NCBI GenBank assembly: GCA_963709085.1
Contig: CAVPVB010000007.1
Span: 2,542,001 to 2,606,000 of the forward strand
DNA length: 64,000 bases
Direction of reading: 5' to 3'
Source: Rhodovastum sp963709085
GTDB taxonomy: Bacteria > Pseudomonadota > Alphaproteobacteria > Acetobacterales > Acetobacteraceae
In this document: piece by piece, positions 6,506 to 15,105 of the stretch
Layout: each line of letters begins with the position of its first letter
Numbering within the stretch: the stretch's first letter is position 1
Translations under genes and position numbers: made by a program
Notes under the pieces: generated by a model
Database searches by the model: none
Seen by the model: only the letters and a program-made list of their open reading frames with translations
What the model was told of the DNA's origin: nothing

Positions 6506-9236
6506 CGTTGCCGCCCTCCCCGACATCGTCGCCCAGGATCGCGCCTGAGACGATGTAGACCCGCCGCTTGCCCTCGCCCGAGATCGTCACGCGCGCCGCC
6601 CGGTGACGTGGTGTGCTGTCCAGCAACCACCCGCGCGCCGCCAGGAGGTCGGCCGTCCGCTTGGCGTCCAGGCCCTTGCACACGTCCGCTTTCCACGCCT
6701 CGGGCAGGATCAGATATTCCCACCGCTCGCCATCGCCACTGTCCCCCCGGCGGCGGAACCCAGCCCGGTTCACTGTGCGCGCCTGATCCGGTGCGGAGGG
6801 ATCATTCTCGGCCTCGCGCCGCACCAGTTGCGTGAACCGGCTTTCACCGTGCGCTTCGAGGAAGGCCCGAACCTGCGCCAGCGCCGCGGCATCCTCGCCG
6901 GAACCTGCGCCGCCGCGTTCCGCGAGCCAGGCCGAGAAGCACGCGCCGGCCGCGCGCCAGGCCTCGCCCTTGGGCCATGGCAACACGCCATAGTCCCGCG
7001 CCAGTTCGCCGGCGGCGCCGATCAAGGCAAACCGGCCCGCCACGCTGGTGACCTGTCCCGCCGCGCCGGCCGGAACGTGCTTGGCGATGAAGCTGGCCCG
7101 CATGGCGTCCAGTGTGTCGCGCAGCTCGGCCGCGTTGGTTGCCCGTTCATGTGCCAGACGGGCGAGGAACACCCGGGCGGCGATGCCGTGGTGCGCCCGT
7201 GCGGCGCCCCTCAGTTCCTCGGCGAGCGCCGCAGGGTTGGGCCGGCCGTGCAGGTTCTGGAACACGCCCATGCCCGCGCCAGCGTTCGCCGGCAGGTTCA
7301 CGAGCCGAACCTCGAGCCCGGCCATGGCGCGCTTGCCGGCCTCGCCCATCTTCTGCGCCAGCGTGATTTCGCCCGTGCTCAGGAACAGAGTTCGCCACGA
7401 CTGGCGGCGCCGCGCCGATCCGGTGCGGGATGCGCGCTGCTTCCCGGCTTCGTTGGCGAGCATGTACACCACGTCGCCAACCTCGCGCCCGTCCGCCTGC
7501 CCCATCTCATCGAGGATCAGCAGCGCGTCGGCAGTCTCGGCCGCAGTTCCTTCCAGGCCATTCGCGGTGCCGCGCCAGGCGCGCAACTGGGCGTCGGCAG
7601 TCGGCTTCCCCCACACGCTCGCCGCCACCACCGCCGCCGTGCTCTTGCCGGTGCGCGAGTCGCCAACGAGGTGCAGCCCGCCGGACGGCTCGCCCAGCAC
7701 GTCGAGCAGCGGCCCCGCGAATGCTGCGGAGAGGAACAGCGCCAGCCGGTCATTGCCCACCGCCAACGCGGCAACGTCCCTTTGCCACCCTGCAAGGTTT
7801 CCCATTGCCCGGTATGCGGCGTCCGCCCTCGCGTCATCGGCCTGCAAGATGGTGTCAGCCGCACCGCGTCCGAACGCCTCGCCGCCAGGTAGCACGAACA
7901 CCGGCGCGGCCTCGCCTTGATGCCAGCCGGTGCGCGTCACGCACCGCAGCAGCCGCGGCGCCTTCACTCCGCCGACAAACCGTTTCAGCAGGTCATGCGC
8001 CCGCGCGTCGGGACCGCACGACAGGCCAGCGTGTTCCAGTTCCTCGGCGATCTCGTTTCCCGGCCGATGGATCAAGCGCCGCGGGATCGCCCATTGGTGC
8101 GGCCTGCCTTCGCGGTCGCGCCAGCGGAGGAACACGCCCCACGACTCGCCGGCATCGGTACGCGTCTCGCCCACCACCCGAAACGGTGCAGCGATGAAGA
8201 TAGGCGGCGGAGCGTCCCCTTTCTCGGGTGGCGGAGGATCGAAGAACAACCCTTCGCCCGTCATGCGGAAGCGGGGCGGCATCTCGGCCGCCACACCGTC
8301 CGGCGCATCGTCCAGCAACTCGGTCAGCCGCCCCGGCACCACCCCGTCAGGCAACGCGTCGGCCAGGTCCCACCCCTTCGGCCAATCGGTCGGCACCTCC
8401 ACCGTACGCACCGACATGGCCCCGGCCAGCTTCGCCAAGTCTGCCACCTTCGCGGCATAGACCGCGCCGGGTTCGTCTTGATCCGGCCAGATCGTGACGC
8501 AACGGCCTTGCAGCGGCGTCCAGTCCGACTTGTCCGGCGCTTTCGATCCGCCCTGCGAAGTGATGCAGACAAGATCAGGGAAGATTGCCGATGCAGCGTC
8601 GGCCGCTTTCTCGCCTTCCGTCACCAGCACGGGCGCTGCAGGGCGCGCGGCCAAGCCGTCCAGCCCATAGAGCGGGCGCGGCGTCGGCGGCGCCTTGGGG
8701 TGCCACCCGGTGCGATCCTGCGCCTTGCCCTTGCGGTCGGTCCAGATGCGCCGCCCGAACGTCCAGGGCCGCACGTCCTTGGCTGGCGTGCCGTCGGCCG
8801 CGGTGCCGTCGTAGCGGGCAGCCACCGCCACCGGTGCGCCGTCGGCCGCACGGTAGACCCACACCCCCGACGGTTCGGGAAGATCGCCATACCGAAAGAA
8901 GGAGGCAGGCGGCACCGCGTCGGCGCAGGGCAGCATGGTCAGATCATCATCGTCCCCAGCGTCACCACCGCCCCCGGCCGGGATTTCCGCAGCGCGGGCG
9001 CGGTCGGCATCGGTCAACGGGGCGAACGGATCGGCCCCGCGCGCGTCGAGCTCGGGTGAGGCCCCGTCATCATCGCCAGCCGGTTCCGGCGCATCGGGCG
9101 GCAGCGTGGCGCCCATGGCTTTGACGGTATCGGGCGAGGGTGCGGCCTGGCGCCGGCGTCTCGCCTTGGTGACGGGCACGGCAGTCATCGGCGCCGAAGT
9201 CCCTTCGCTCGGGATCGGCGCATGTGTTCCGTCCAT
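6492..9236 (-). CDS. DUF927-domain replicative helicase with toprim-like N-terminus
   Basis: 914 aa. Residues 1-90 are disordered and acidic. Around residue 200 there is a toprim-like segment (VLVTEGEKAADAASAIF, then VTIWPDQDEPGA). A DUF927-type ATPase follows: Walker A GDSRTGKST at about 524-532 and Walker B ALLILDEMG at about 570-577. NRLALF-type and VFQNLHGRPNPAALAEEL segments fit the same family, and a C-terminal winged-helix-like region follows. Such proteins serve as primase/helicase replication modules of mobile islands. It starts 2 bp past the stop of the primase-like gene, as an operon partner. Known of the family: ATP-dependent DNA unwinding is inferred, not well tested. Confidence 0.85.
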   Translation of the reverse strand: MDGTHAPIPSEGTSAPMTAVPVTKARRRRQAAPSPDTVKAMGATLPPDAPEPAGDDDGASPELDARGADPFAPLTDADRARAAEIPAGGGGDAGDDDDLTMLPCADAVPPASFFRYGDLPEPSGVWVYRAADGAPVAVAARYDGTAADGTPAKDVRPWTFGRRIWTDRKGKAQDRTGWHPKAPPTPRPLYGLDGLAARPAAPVLVTEGEKAADAASAIFPDLVCITSQGGSKAPDKSDWTPLQGRCVTIWPDQDEPGAVYAAKVADLAKLAGAMSVRTVEVPTDWPKGWDLADALPDGVVPGRLTELLDDAPDGVAAEMPPRFRMTGEGLFFDPPPPEKGDAPPPIFIAAPFRVVGETRTDAGESWGVFLRWRDREGRPHQWAIPRRLIHRPGNEIAEELEHAGLSCGPDARAHDLLKRFVGGVKAPRLLRCVTRTGWHQGEAAPVFVLPGGEAFGRGAADTILQADDARADAAYRAMGNLAGWQRDVAALAVGNDRLALFLSAAFAGPLLDVLGEPSGGLHLVGDSRTGKSTAAVVAASVWGKPTADAQLRAWRGTANGLEGTAAETADALLILDEMGQADGREVGDVVYMLANEAGKQRASRTGSARRRQSWRTLFLSTGEITLAQKMGEAGKRAMAGLEVRLVNLPANAGAGMGVFQNLHGRPNPAALAEELRGAARAHHGIAARVFLARLAHERATNAAELRDTLDAMRASFIAKHVPAGAAGQVTSVAGRFALIGAAGELARDYGVLPWPKGEAWRAAGACFSAWLAERGGAGSGEDAAALAQVRAFLEAHGESRFTQLVRREAENDPSAPDQARTVNRAGFRRRGDSGDGERWEYLILPEAWKADVCKGLDAKRTADLLAARGWLLDSTPRHRAARVTISGEGKRRVYIVSGAILGDDVGEGGNDGAR

Positions 9237-9238
9237 CG

Positions 9239-9763
9239 TCAGGACACCCCCAGCATGTCGACCAGGCGCCGGGCAGCGTCGGCTTGCGACAGGTTGAACA
9301 GGAAAGCGGCCAAGCTGACCGGATCGCCGCCACGGTCACCGGTGGCGAAGTCCGACCACCGGCCGGTGCGCAGGTTCACCCGGAAGGAACCCGGATGCCG
9401 GTCGGCACGGCGCGGATTGCGGGACTCGTACTCCCGGCCGTTCACGCGCCCATCCGGCAGCCACCGCACCAGCAGCGCCGGCAGATCGCGCAGCGCCGCC
9501 GCGTTGATCGCCGCGAAGTCGAGACGGCGGGGACCCGTGGGACCCGTGACCCGTGCACAACGGGTCCCCGCCTCGTGGCCACGCAAACCCAGCATTTCCG
9601 CGGCTTTCCGCCCTCCGGGACCCGTGGGACCCGTGGGACCCGTAGATTTGAAGGTTCTTGCGGTGGAAGCGGACCGCAGGGGGTCAGCATCCTCTTTCTT
9701 TGAGGGGTCGCGCGACGCATCTAATCCCGGTTGGGACGGGTCCCGGGTCCGCGTCTCGTTCAT
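9239..9763 (-). CDS. Primase-like N-terminal domain protein
   Basis: 174 aa from ATG 9763, which overlaps the stop of the upstream gene (ATGA). Residues 1-75 are low complexity with TGPTGPTGP encoded by a 9-bp tandem repeat, and again VTGPTGPRR. The C-terminal half has the CHC2-primase-like pattern without the zinc cysteines: ESRNPRRADRHPGSFRVNL, then GRWSDFATGDRGGDPVSLAA. In similar islands this protein pairs with the DUF927 helicase encoded directly downstream. Catalytic primase residues are not visible, so it may be only the DNA-recognition part. Confidence 0.65.
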   Translation of the reverse strand: MNETRTRDPSQPGLDASRDPSKKEDADPLRSASTARTFKSTGPTGPTGPGGRKAAEMLGLRGHEAGTRCARVTGPTGPRRLDFAAINAAALRDLPALLVRWLPDGRVNGREYESRNPRRADRHPGSFRVNLRTGRWSDFATGDRGGDPVSLAAFLFNLSQADAARRLVDMLGVS

Positions 9764-10146
9764 GGTGCGGACCTTCCTGCCTCGGCGGCGCCGAACACCT
9801 TCGCGGCGATGTTGCTCAGCACGCTGAGTTGCTTGGCTGTCGGCCGCCGATGGCCAATGAGGCTGGCGAGAAACTTCGATTCCCAGGCGGTCAACAGGTC
9901 GTGACGCTGGCGGCATGCGGTGGCCACAGCGCGCCAGTCTCCCGAAGCTGCCTCGCGTGGTGCCGCAAGAGCAGGAGCCGGCGCAGCACGAGGCGCGATC
10001 ACGTCCGCCCAGGTCAGGCCAGCGGCCCGGATGAGGCGGTCAGCCATGGCGGCAGCGGTCGCGCGCTCGCCGTCATGGTCGCTACCGAACAGGCCACACA
10101 GCTTGGCCAGGCGATCGGCCGTGGTGCGGTCCAGGGTGGCAGTCAT
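9760..10146 (-). CDS. Hypothetical island protein (DUF2786-like)
   Basis: 128 aa. The N-terminal part, LAKLCGLFGSDHDGERATAA with ADRLIRAAGLTWADVIAPR, is the helical DUF2786-like pattern seen in phage and island proteins. An Ala/Pro linker follows, then LTAWESKFLASLIGHRRPTA with KQLSVLSNIAAKVFG. It overlaps both neighbours by 4 bp (ATGA), showing translational coupling. Role unknown. Confidence 0.6.
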   Translation of the reverse strand: MTATLDRTTADRLAKLCGLFGSDHDGERATAAAMADRLIRAAGLTWADVIAPRAAPAPALAAPREAASGDWRAVATACRQRHDLLTAWESKFLASLIGHRRPTAKQLSVLSNIAAKVFGAAEAGRSAP

Positions 10147-10289
10147 CCCGCCACCCCCCGCCGCAACTCGCCGGCCAGGTAGGCGAGGCGCACGGCCTCG
10201 GCGGGGAATGTTGCGATCAGGGCGAGCGCATCATTTTCGAGGAGGCGGATCAGCGCCGGCAGATCAGCCGGCAGGAGGAATGGGGACAT
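10143..10289 (-). CDS. 48-aa hypothetical protein
   Basis: From ATG 10289, with GGAGG-like bases upstream: MSPFLLPADLPALIRLLEND, ending YLAGELRRGVAG. It overlaps the next start by 4 bp. Short helical proteins of this type are common between regulator and replication genes in such islands. Support comes from coupling and codon use, not from a recognised family. Confidence 0.5.
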   Translation of the reverse strand: MSPFLLPADLPALIRLLENDALALIATFPAEAVRLAYLAGELRRGVAG

Positions 10290-10402
10290 TTGTCGTGCTC
10301 CTTGCCTTCGGGGGCTGGAGTCGCTAAGTCCGCAGTGCCAGCCGCAGACTTTTTCCAGCCGCTCCGGTGCCGCCCGCATCGGGGCGGCACCTGTTTTCAG
10401 GA

Positions 10403-10613
10403 TCAGGCGGCGGCCTTGCGCTGTCCGGTGCGGATCGTGGCGGCGGGCAGGCTGGCGATGTAGGCGCGCAGGCTTTCGAGCTGGGATCAAGGTGCGGTTG
10501 CCCGCCTTGCGGGCTTCGATCTTCCCGGCCCCGATCAACTCGTAAAGCGAGGTCCGACCAAGGCCGGAAACCTTCGCAGCGTCGGCGATCGTGTGTGCAA
10601 TTACTTCGGTCAT
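10403..10613 (-). pseudogene. AlpA/excisionase-like helix-turn-helix regulator, frameshifted
   Basis: Starts MTEVIAHTIADAAKVSGLGR, then TSLYELIGAGKIEARKAGNR and TLIPA, the standard MerR/AlpA-like DNA-binding fold. After that the frame breaks. In another frame the family C-terminus continues, LESLRAYIASLPAATIRTGQ then RKAAA and a stop at 10403. The 211-bp span is one base off a multiple of three, so a small indel near 10483 has occurred. In the intact state this would regulate excision or the downstream replication genes. Confidence 0.75.
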
Positions 10614-10670
10614 TGGGGACAACTCCGCATCTGAGTGAACGCGGGCGCAGGATGGATGGCAGCGGGGCAC

Positions 10671-11324
10671 CTAGTCGCTGGGTAACAAATCGGCTTTCTT
10701 GCGCGATTTCTTCACTAGGCTTGCATTCACCCGGCTTACGAAGGTTGCTGAACTCAAGACACCCTGGCCCATGGCGAGTGCAAAAATCTTTGCCCCGATT
10801 CGCGCTACAGGGCCGTTTGGGGATGTAATCGACACATTGTTGCGCCCCGCGTCGCGCAACGCGTCTCTGACCAATTCCGCGACTGCCCACGCATCGAATT
10901 GGCCTTCTAGGTCGCGCTGGCGCCCCCGTTGCCGTGGCTCCGGTTCTCTGTCCGGATACAGGCAATCCCCAAATTCCGCGAATGCATCAGCGACTTGTGC
11001 CAGCCCAGGGTTACGGGAACACAGCTTCGCCCAGTCCTCTGGTGGAATAGTAGAGCGCAAGGTCAGCAGCGCATTCCGCGCTTTGTAGGCAGTGACACGA
11101 AACTCTGCCCACAACTCTTTGCCTCTTGTGACGTGAGGCTCCTCTGTCGCGGTGGATTCCTTCGTAAGCGCCAGCTCTACCAGCCTTGATAGAGCGGCCA
11201 ACTGTTCCAGAGACGGGACCGGCCCGCTTTTCACCTCATCTTGAAAAATGCGAAGGACTTGAACCGCCCAAGCCGGTTGCGGGATGGGGGGCGAGCTCGC
11301 GCCCGCCCCCTTACCCTTCGTCAT
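10671..11324 (-). CDS. Hypothetical protein, 217 aa
   Basis: Charged, mostly helical protein: SLEQLAALSRLVELALTKES, KELWAEFRVTAYKARNALLT, then a C-terminal part with FDAWAVAELVRDALRDAGRN. Its ATG overlaps the stop of the preceding gene. No family recognised. Lower Ala and higher Lys/Glu use than its neighbours suggests a different source. Confidence 0.6.
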   Translation of the reverse strand: MTKGKGAGASSPPIPQPAWAVQVLRIFQDEVKSGPVPSLEQLAALSRLVELALTKESTATEEPHVTRGKELWAEFRVTAYKARNALLTLRSTIPPEDWAKLCSRNPGLAQVADAFAEFGDCLYPDREPEPRQRGRQRDLEGQFDAWAVAELVRDALRDAGRNNVSITSPNGPVARIGAKIFALAMGQGVLSSATFVSRVNASLVKKSRKKADLLPSD

Positions 11325-11713
11325 GCGGCTGCTCCATGCAGGCGCAGCAGATCATTCACCAGATCGAACGCCCAATCTGCAGCCGGACAACCCTCCGGTT
11401 CTTCGGTCCCGTCTGACCTGCGCGCCTCGGCTTTGGCTGCCCGGGCTTTGGCCAGTATCCCCGCCATGGTCTGCGGCTTGGCGTCTCGGATAGCGTTCCG
11501 GGTCTCTTCGTATGCCTCCCACAACGGATCATCTTCGAGCGCCAGAATGCCGGGGCTGGCGTTGTAGGCGTCCATGTTCGCCACATGCTCGGCGCAGAGG
11601 CGGATCAGGGCGGCATCAGGGCCGGGCGCGGCACCAGCTGGTGCAGCAACACCCGGAAGTGCCGCAACGGCACCAGCGCCTGCCAGAACGGCGCGGCGGG
11701 TGGGGCGGCTCAT
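11321..11713 (-). CDS. Tat-signal-like hypothetical protein, 130 aa
   Basis: Begins MSRPTRRAVLAGAGAVAALP then GVAAPAGAAPG, which looks like a twin-arginine signal sequence with an AxA cleavage site near residue 28. The rest is a helical domain, LIRLCAEHVANMDAYN and DDPLWEAYEETRNAIRDAKP. Proteins of this layout are frequent in alphaproteobacterial phage-like islands, so true export is uncertain. It overlaps both neighbours by 4 bp. Confidence 0.6.
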   Translation of the reverse strand: MSRPTRRAVLAGAGAVAALPGVAAPAGAAPGPDAALIRLCAEHVANMDAYNASPGILALEDDPLWEAYEETRNAIRDAKPQTMAGILAKARAAKAEARRSDGTEEPEGCPAADWAFDLVNDLLRLHGAAA

Positions 11714-11967
11714 GACAGCACCCCAGCCGCGAGAAAGTCGGCATCAAGCTCAGCGGCAAAGCTCGCCAACTCAGCCACCAGGCGCCGGGCGATCCATTCG
11801 ACGGTCGCACGCATCATGTCCGCCTCGGCAGGACTGAAGTTCCATTCCGAGGCGGTCAGTGCCAGCAGCGCCGCAGCGCCGGGGCGAACCTTGATGTTCA
11901 GATTGCACAGCGCATCGTGCAACGCCGTGCCGGGGTCGGGCATGATAGTCTTGTCGGTAGCCTGCAT
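11710..11967 (-). CDS. Hypothetical protein, 85 aa
   Basis: MQATDKTIMPDPGTALHDAL followed by a helical C-terminus (MMRATVEWIARRLVAELASF). It is the first gene after the integrase in the minus-strand series, and tandem 9-bp repeats lie in the space upstream. No family recognised. Confidence 0.5.
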   Translation of the reverse strand: MQATDKTIMPDPGTALHDALCNLNIKVRPGAAALLALTASEWNFSPAEADMMRATVEWIARRLVAELASFAAELDADFLAAGVLS

Positions 11968-12083
11968 GGTTGGGGTCCAGTCCCTTCCTTCGGGTCAGGG
12001 CCGGTGTGGTGCGTCAACACCCGCCGGTCCGCCCTTGATGCCCGGCAACCGGCCGGGCGCGGATCGGTCAGCCGGCGCGGCGG

Positions 12084-12110
12084 ATTAGCCGGTTTAGCCG
12101 CTTTAGCCGG
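12084..12110. repeat. Three tandem 9-bp repeats upstream of the 85-aa gene
   Basis: ATTAGCCGG, TTTAGCCGC, TTTAGCCGG in direct head-to-tail order, between the integrase stop and the start of the minus-strand gene series. The place and spacing suit binding sites for a regulator or excisionase, or small iterons. Confidence 0.55.
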
Positions 12111-12132
12111 GAGGCGGTCCCGCCCCCGACAT

Positions 12133-13413
12133 TCACCGGCCTGCCCTCCGCCGGATCGGCGTCACCTCGGCAGCCGGCGCGGCAGGGGCGCGGCAGAACG
12201 TCGACCAGGCATCCATGAGCCGGCGGCGCTTATCGAACAGGTCGCCACGGCGGTAGGCGGCTTCCACCTTGTCGCGCAGGGTATGGGCGAGCGCCGCCTC
12301 TGCCGTGTCGCGGTCGAAGCTGGTTTGCTCGCTGCACCAGTCGCGGAAGGTGCTGCGGAACCCGTGCACGGTCAGGTCACCCCGATCCATGCGGCGCAGC
12401 ACCATCGCCAGCGCCATGACGGACAGCCCCTTACCGGGCTTCATGCCAGGGAACACGAAGGCGTCCCCGGCCTTGCTGGTGCGCAGCGCCGCCGCCTGCC
12501 GCAGCACGTCCAGGGCGGTGTCGGTCAGCGGCACCCGATGTTCCCGCCCGGCCTTCATCCGCTCCGCCGGTACCGTCCAGACCGCTTCGGCGAGGTCGAT
12601 TTCAGACCAGCGCGCGCCCAGGACTTCACCAGACCGGGCCGCGGTCAGGATGGTGAACCGTAGCGCCATAGCGGCCAGACTGCCCGCCTCGCGCTTCCCC
12701 AGCGCCACCATGAAGGCGCCGATCTCTTTCCAGGGCAGCGCGGCGTGGTGCTCCACCTTCGCCACCTTGCCTCGCGCCGGTAGCAGGTTCGCCAGATGCC
12801 CGCGCCACCGGGCCGGGTTCTCTCCGGCGCGCCAGCCGCGCGAGGTCGCATAGTCGAGAACCGACTCGATCCGACCCCGCACCCGCGTTGCCGTCTCAGG
12901 CTTTGCGGTCCAGATCGGTTCAAGTGCCGCCATGACATGGCCCGTCCCCACATCGCCCACCGGCAGTTCACCGAAGTGCGGAAGGGCGTACGCGGCCAGC
13001 GTGTTGCGCCATTGGTCCTTGTGCTTGTCGTTGCGCCAGCCGGCTTCATGGGCGGTCATGTAGAGATCGGCCACCGCCTTGAAGGTAAGGGCTTGCGCTG
13101 CAGCTTGCTGCGCTGCGGCCTTCTGCGCCGCGGCCTCGGCATCCCGGTGTGCCAGCGGGTCGATACCGGCCTTGATGAGCTTGCGCAGGTCGGCAGTCCG
13201 CTGGCGTGCCTCGGCGAGCGTCACGTCACCAGGGCCTTCACCGGCCCGCCCCAGCCCCATTTCGCGACGGGTGCCGTTGATGCTGTAGCGCAGCAGCCAG
13301 AACCGCACGCCAGGTGCCCGGACGAACAAAATCAGCCCGTCGCGGTCCGTGTAGCGGCCCGGTTTCGCAGTCCGCAGCTTTGCCGCAGTCAGCCCCGCCC
13401 CCAGCTTCGGCAT
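12133..13413 (-). CDS. int: P4-type tyrosine integrase
   Basis: 426-aa site-specific tyrosine recombinase. The N-terminal DUF4102-type arm-binding domain covers residues 1-95 (LTAAKLRTAKPGRYTDRDGL, RYSINGTRREMGLG). The core DNA-binding domain runs to about 215. The catalytic domain shows Arg in LTAARSGEVLGARWSEIDL, HGFRSTF for the His-x-x-Arg box, and His plus Tyr in AHTLRDKVEAAYRRG. It lies 160 bp inside the distal attachment repeat and should act on the tRNA-Ser site. Confidence 0.93.
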   Translation of the reverse strand: MPKLGAGLTAAKLRTAKPGRYTDRDGLILFVRAPGVRFWLLRYSINGTRREMGLGRAGEGPGDVTLAEARQRTADLRKLIKAGIDPLAHRDAEAAAQKAAAQQAAAQALTFKAVADLYMTAHEAGWRNDKHKDQWRNTLAAYALPHFGELPVGDVGTGHVMAALEPIWTAKPETATRVRGRIESVLDYATSRGWRAGENPARWRGHLANLLPARGKVAKVEHHAALPWKEIGAFMVALGKREAGSLAAMALRFTILTAARSGEVLGARWSEIDLAEAVWTVPAERMKAGREHRVPLTDTALDVLRQAAALRTSKAGDAFVFPGMKPGKGLSVMALAMVLRRMDRGDLTVHGFRSTFRDWCSEQTSFDRDTAEAALAHTLRDKVEAAYRRGDLFDKRRRLMDAWSTFCRAPAAPAAEVTPIRRRAGR

Positions 13414-13576
13414 CCCACCAACCCCTCGCCAACAGTCCCACCAACTTAAGCCTGAAAGACGGCGGAGGCAAGCGAACGATGGCGAACGGACATCGGCTAT
13501 GATGCAGTCATTTACTTAGGCTTTTCGGCTCTATCGTGGGACGCTGCGAAAGCTGGCGGGCGGTAGTATGGCGGAC

Positions 13577-13590
13577 ACCCTCTCCGCCAA
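13577..13590. repeat. Distal attachment repeat of the tRNA-Ser element
   Basis: Exact copy of the last 14 bp of the tRNA-Ser region at 4091-4104. Around it (13414-13761) no gene is seen. A second integrase begins 170 bp further on, so this repeat probably serves both as the end of one island and the start of the next. Confidence 0.75.
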
Positions 13591-13761
13591 CCACTCGTCC
13601 CGCCGATACCCGCCAGGTCCGGCTAAGCCTAGCTTTTCAGCGCATTAGCTGGCACAATCGACCCGCTTGATCACTCGCTAACCCGCCCGATCACGCCGAT
13701 CGGCGGGTATATTGCGGGGTATCGGTCGGGCGATGACCGGGTATCGTGCTGGGAGGTCGGG

Positions 13762-14979
13762 GTGCTCACCGACGCGGGTGTCAGGGCGGCCAAGCCGAAG
13801 GACCGCGCTTACAAGCTGACCGATGGAGGTGGCTTGGTGCTGTTCGTCGCCACCACCGGTAGCAAGCTTTGGCGCATGCGCTACACGTTCGGGGGCAAAG
13901 AGAAGCTGCTGTCCTTCGGCCCCTACCCCAGTGTCGGCCTGGCCCAAGCGCGCGCGGAACGCGATCCCGCCAAGGCGCTGCTGCGCGCCGGTAAGGACCC
14001 GGCGTTGGAAAAGAAGCTGCGCCGCGCAGCCGCCGGCAATTCGTCGGGCTCATTCGAAGCGATCGCGCGGGACTGGCATGCCCGCAACCTACCGACCTGG
14101 ACCGAGCGGCATGGCAAGGACGTGCTGGACAGCTTGGAAGGCGCCGTATTCGCCACGCTCGGCCCGTTGCCCATCACCGAGATCACGCCGCCGATGGTGC
14201 TCGGCGTGCTGCGGACGATCGAGGCACGGCCGGCGCTGGAGACGGCACGGCGGGTGCGGCAAAGGGTATCGGCCGTATTTGTGTACGCCATTGCTCTGGG
14301 TATCGGGGAGACCGACCCGGCGGCGATCGTGAAAGGCGCGATGGCGCCGATGGTAAAGGGGCGCCAGCCGGCCATCACCGACTTGGCCGAGGCGCGACAG
14401 GTTCTGGCCGCGGTCGAGGCGATACCGGCCCACCCGACAACCAAGCTCGCCAACCGGCTGCTGGCCCTAACAGTGGTGCGGCCCGGGGAACTTCGCGCGG
14501 CGCGGTGGAGTGAATTCGAGGGACTCGGCGGTGGTGAGCCCCTCTGGCGCGTGCCGGCCGAGCGCATGAAGATGAAACGTGAGCACTTGGTGCCGCTATC
14601 CCGGCAAGCGGTGGCGGTGCTTGATGCCGTGCGTCCACTGACCGGACGCTGCCCCTTGGTGTTCTCCAGCACGCGGCATGCACACCTCCCGATGTCGGAA
14701 AACGCGATCGGGTATCTTCTGAACCGCGCCGGGTATCACAGCCGGCATGTGCCGCATGGCTGGCGCGCGACGTTTTCATCGGTGATGAACGAAGCGCATC
14801 GCGCCGACCGGCACGTGATCGACCTGATGCTGGCGCATGCGCCGCAGGACAAAACCGAGGCGGCATACAATCGTGCCCTGCATATGGGCCGTCGGCGCGA
14901 GTTGGCGCAGGTATGGGCGGACATACTGCTGGACGGTGCCGCCGACCTTGCCGAGGTGGCGGAGGGACGGCGGCGATAG
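13762..14979 (+). CDS. int: P4-type tyrosine integrase, second island
   Basis: 405 aa from GTG 13762, supported by GGGAGG upstream. Residues 1-90 form the DUF4102 arm-binding domain (LTDAGVRAAKPKDRAYKLTD, LLSFGPYPSVGLAQARAERD). The catalytic domain has Arg in ALTVVRPGELRAARWSEF, His-x-x-Arg in VPHGWRATFSSVMNEA, then AHAPQDKTEAAYNRA with the nucleophilic Tyr. It is clearly different from the integrase at 12133-13413. Placed just inside the tRNA-like repeat and reading away from it, it is the usual first gene of an island in the same tRNA site. Confidence 0.93.
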   Translation: MLTDAGVRAAKPKDRAYKLTDGGGLVLFVATTGSKLWRMRYTFGGKEKLLSFGPYPSVGLAQARAERDPAKALLRAGKDPALEKKLRRAAAGNSSGSFEAIARDWHARNLPTWTERHGKDVLDSLEGAVFATLGPLPITEITPPMVLGVLRTIEARPALETARRVRQRVSAVFVYAIALGIGETDPAAIVKGAMAPMVKGRQPAITDLAEARQVLAAVEAIPAHPTTKLANRLLALTVVRPGELRAARWSEFEGLGGGEPLWRVPAERMKMKREHLVPLSRQAVAVLDAVRPLTGRCPLVFSSTRHAHLPMSENAIGYLLNRAGYHSRHVPHGWRATFSSVMNEAHRADRHVIDLMLAHAPQDKTEAAYNRALHMGRRRELAQVWADILLDGAADLAEVAEGRRR

Positions 14980-15105
14980 TCGGCCGATGCCCCAGTGCCG
15001 AAAGGCGCACGCACGGCGTCGTTCGGCTTTTCGGTCGGAAGTGAGTGTGGGCGGCGGCAAGCCAAGAAAGGCGGCGGCGGGACAATGATCAAAAACTGGT
15101 GGCAA

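Larger units (their letters stand above)
4105..13590. mobile_element. Satellite-like integrative element at tRNA-Ser
   Basis: About 9.5 kb between the tRNA-Ser 3' end and its 14-bp repeat. Apart from one membrane-protein gene next to the tRNA, all genes are on the minus strand and tightly packed, several with 4-bp start/stop overlaps. The order of expression is integrase, small ORFs, AlpA-like regulator, small ORFs, primase-like protein, DUF927 helicase, hypothetical proteins and HGGxSTG protein. No capsid, tail or terminase gene was recognised, which suits a phage satellite or plasmid-like island better than a prophage. The integrase lies at the end away from the tRNA. Confidence 0.75.

Noticed and set aside
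6334..6723. 129-aa minus-strand ORF across the MITE
   Set aside because: It uses the wrong frame of the DUF927 gene and runs into the MITE by chance.
12084..12110. CRISPR-like array
   Set aside because: The units are 9 bp with no spacers. No CRISPR array was seen anywhere in the window.
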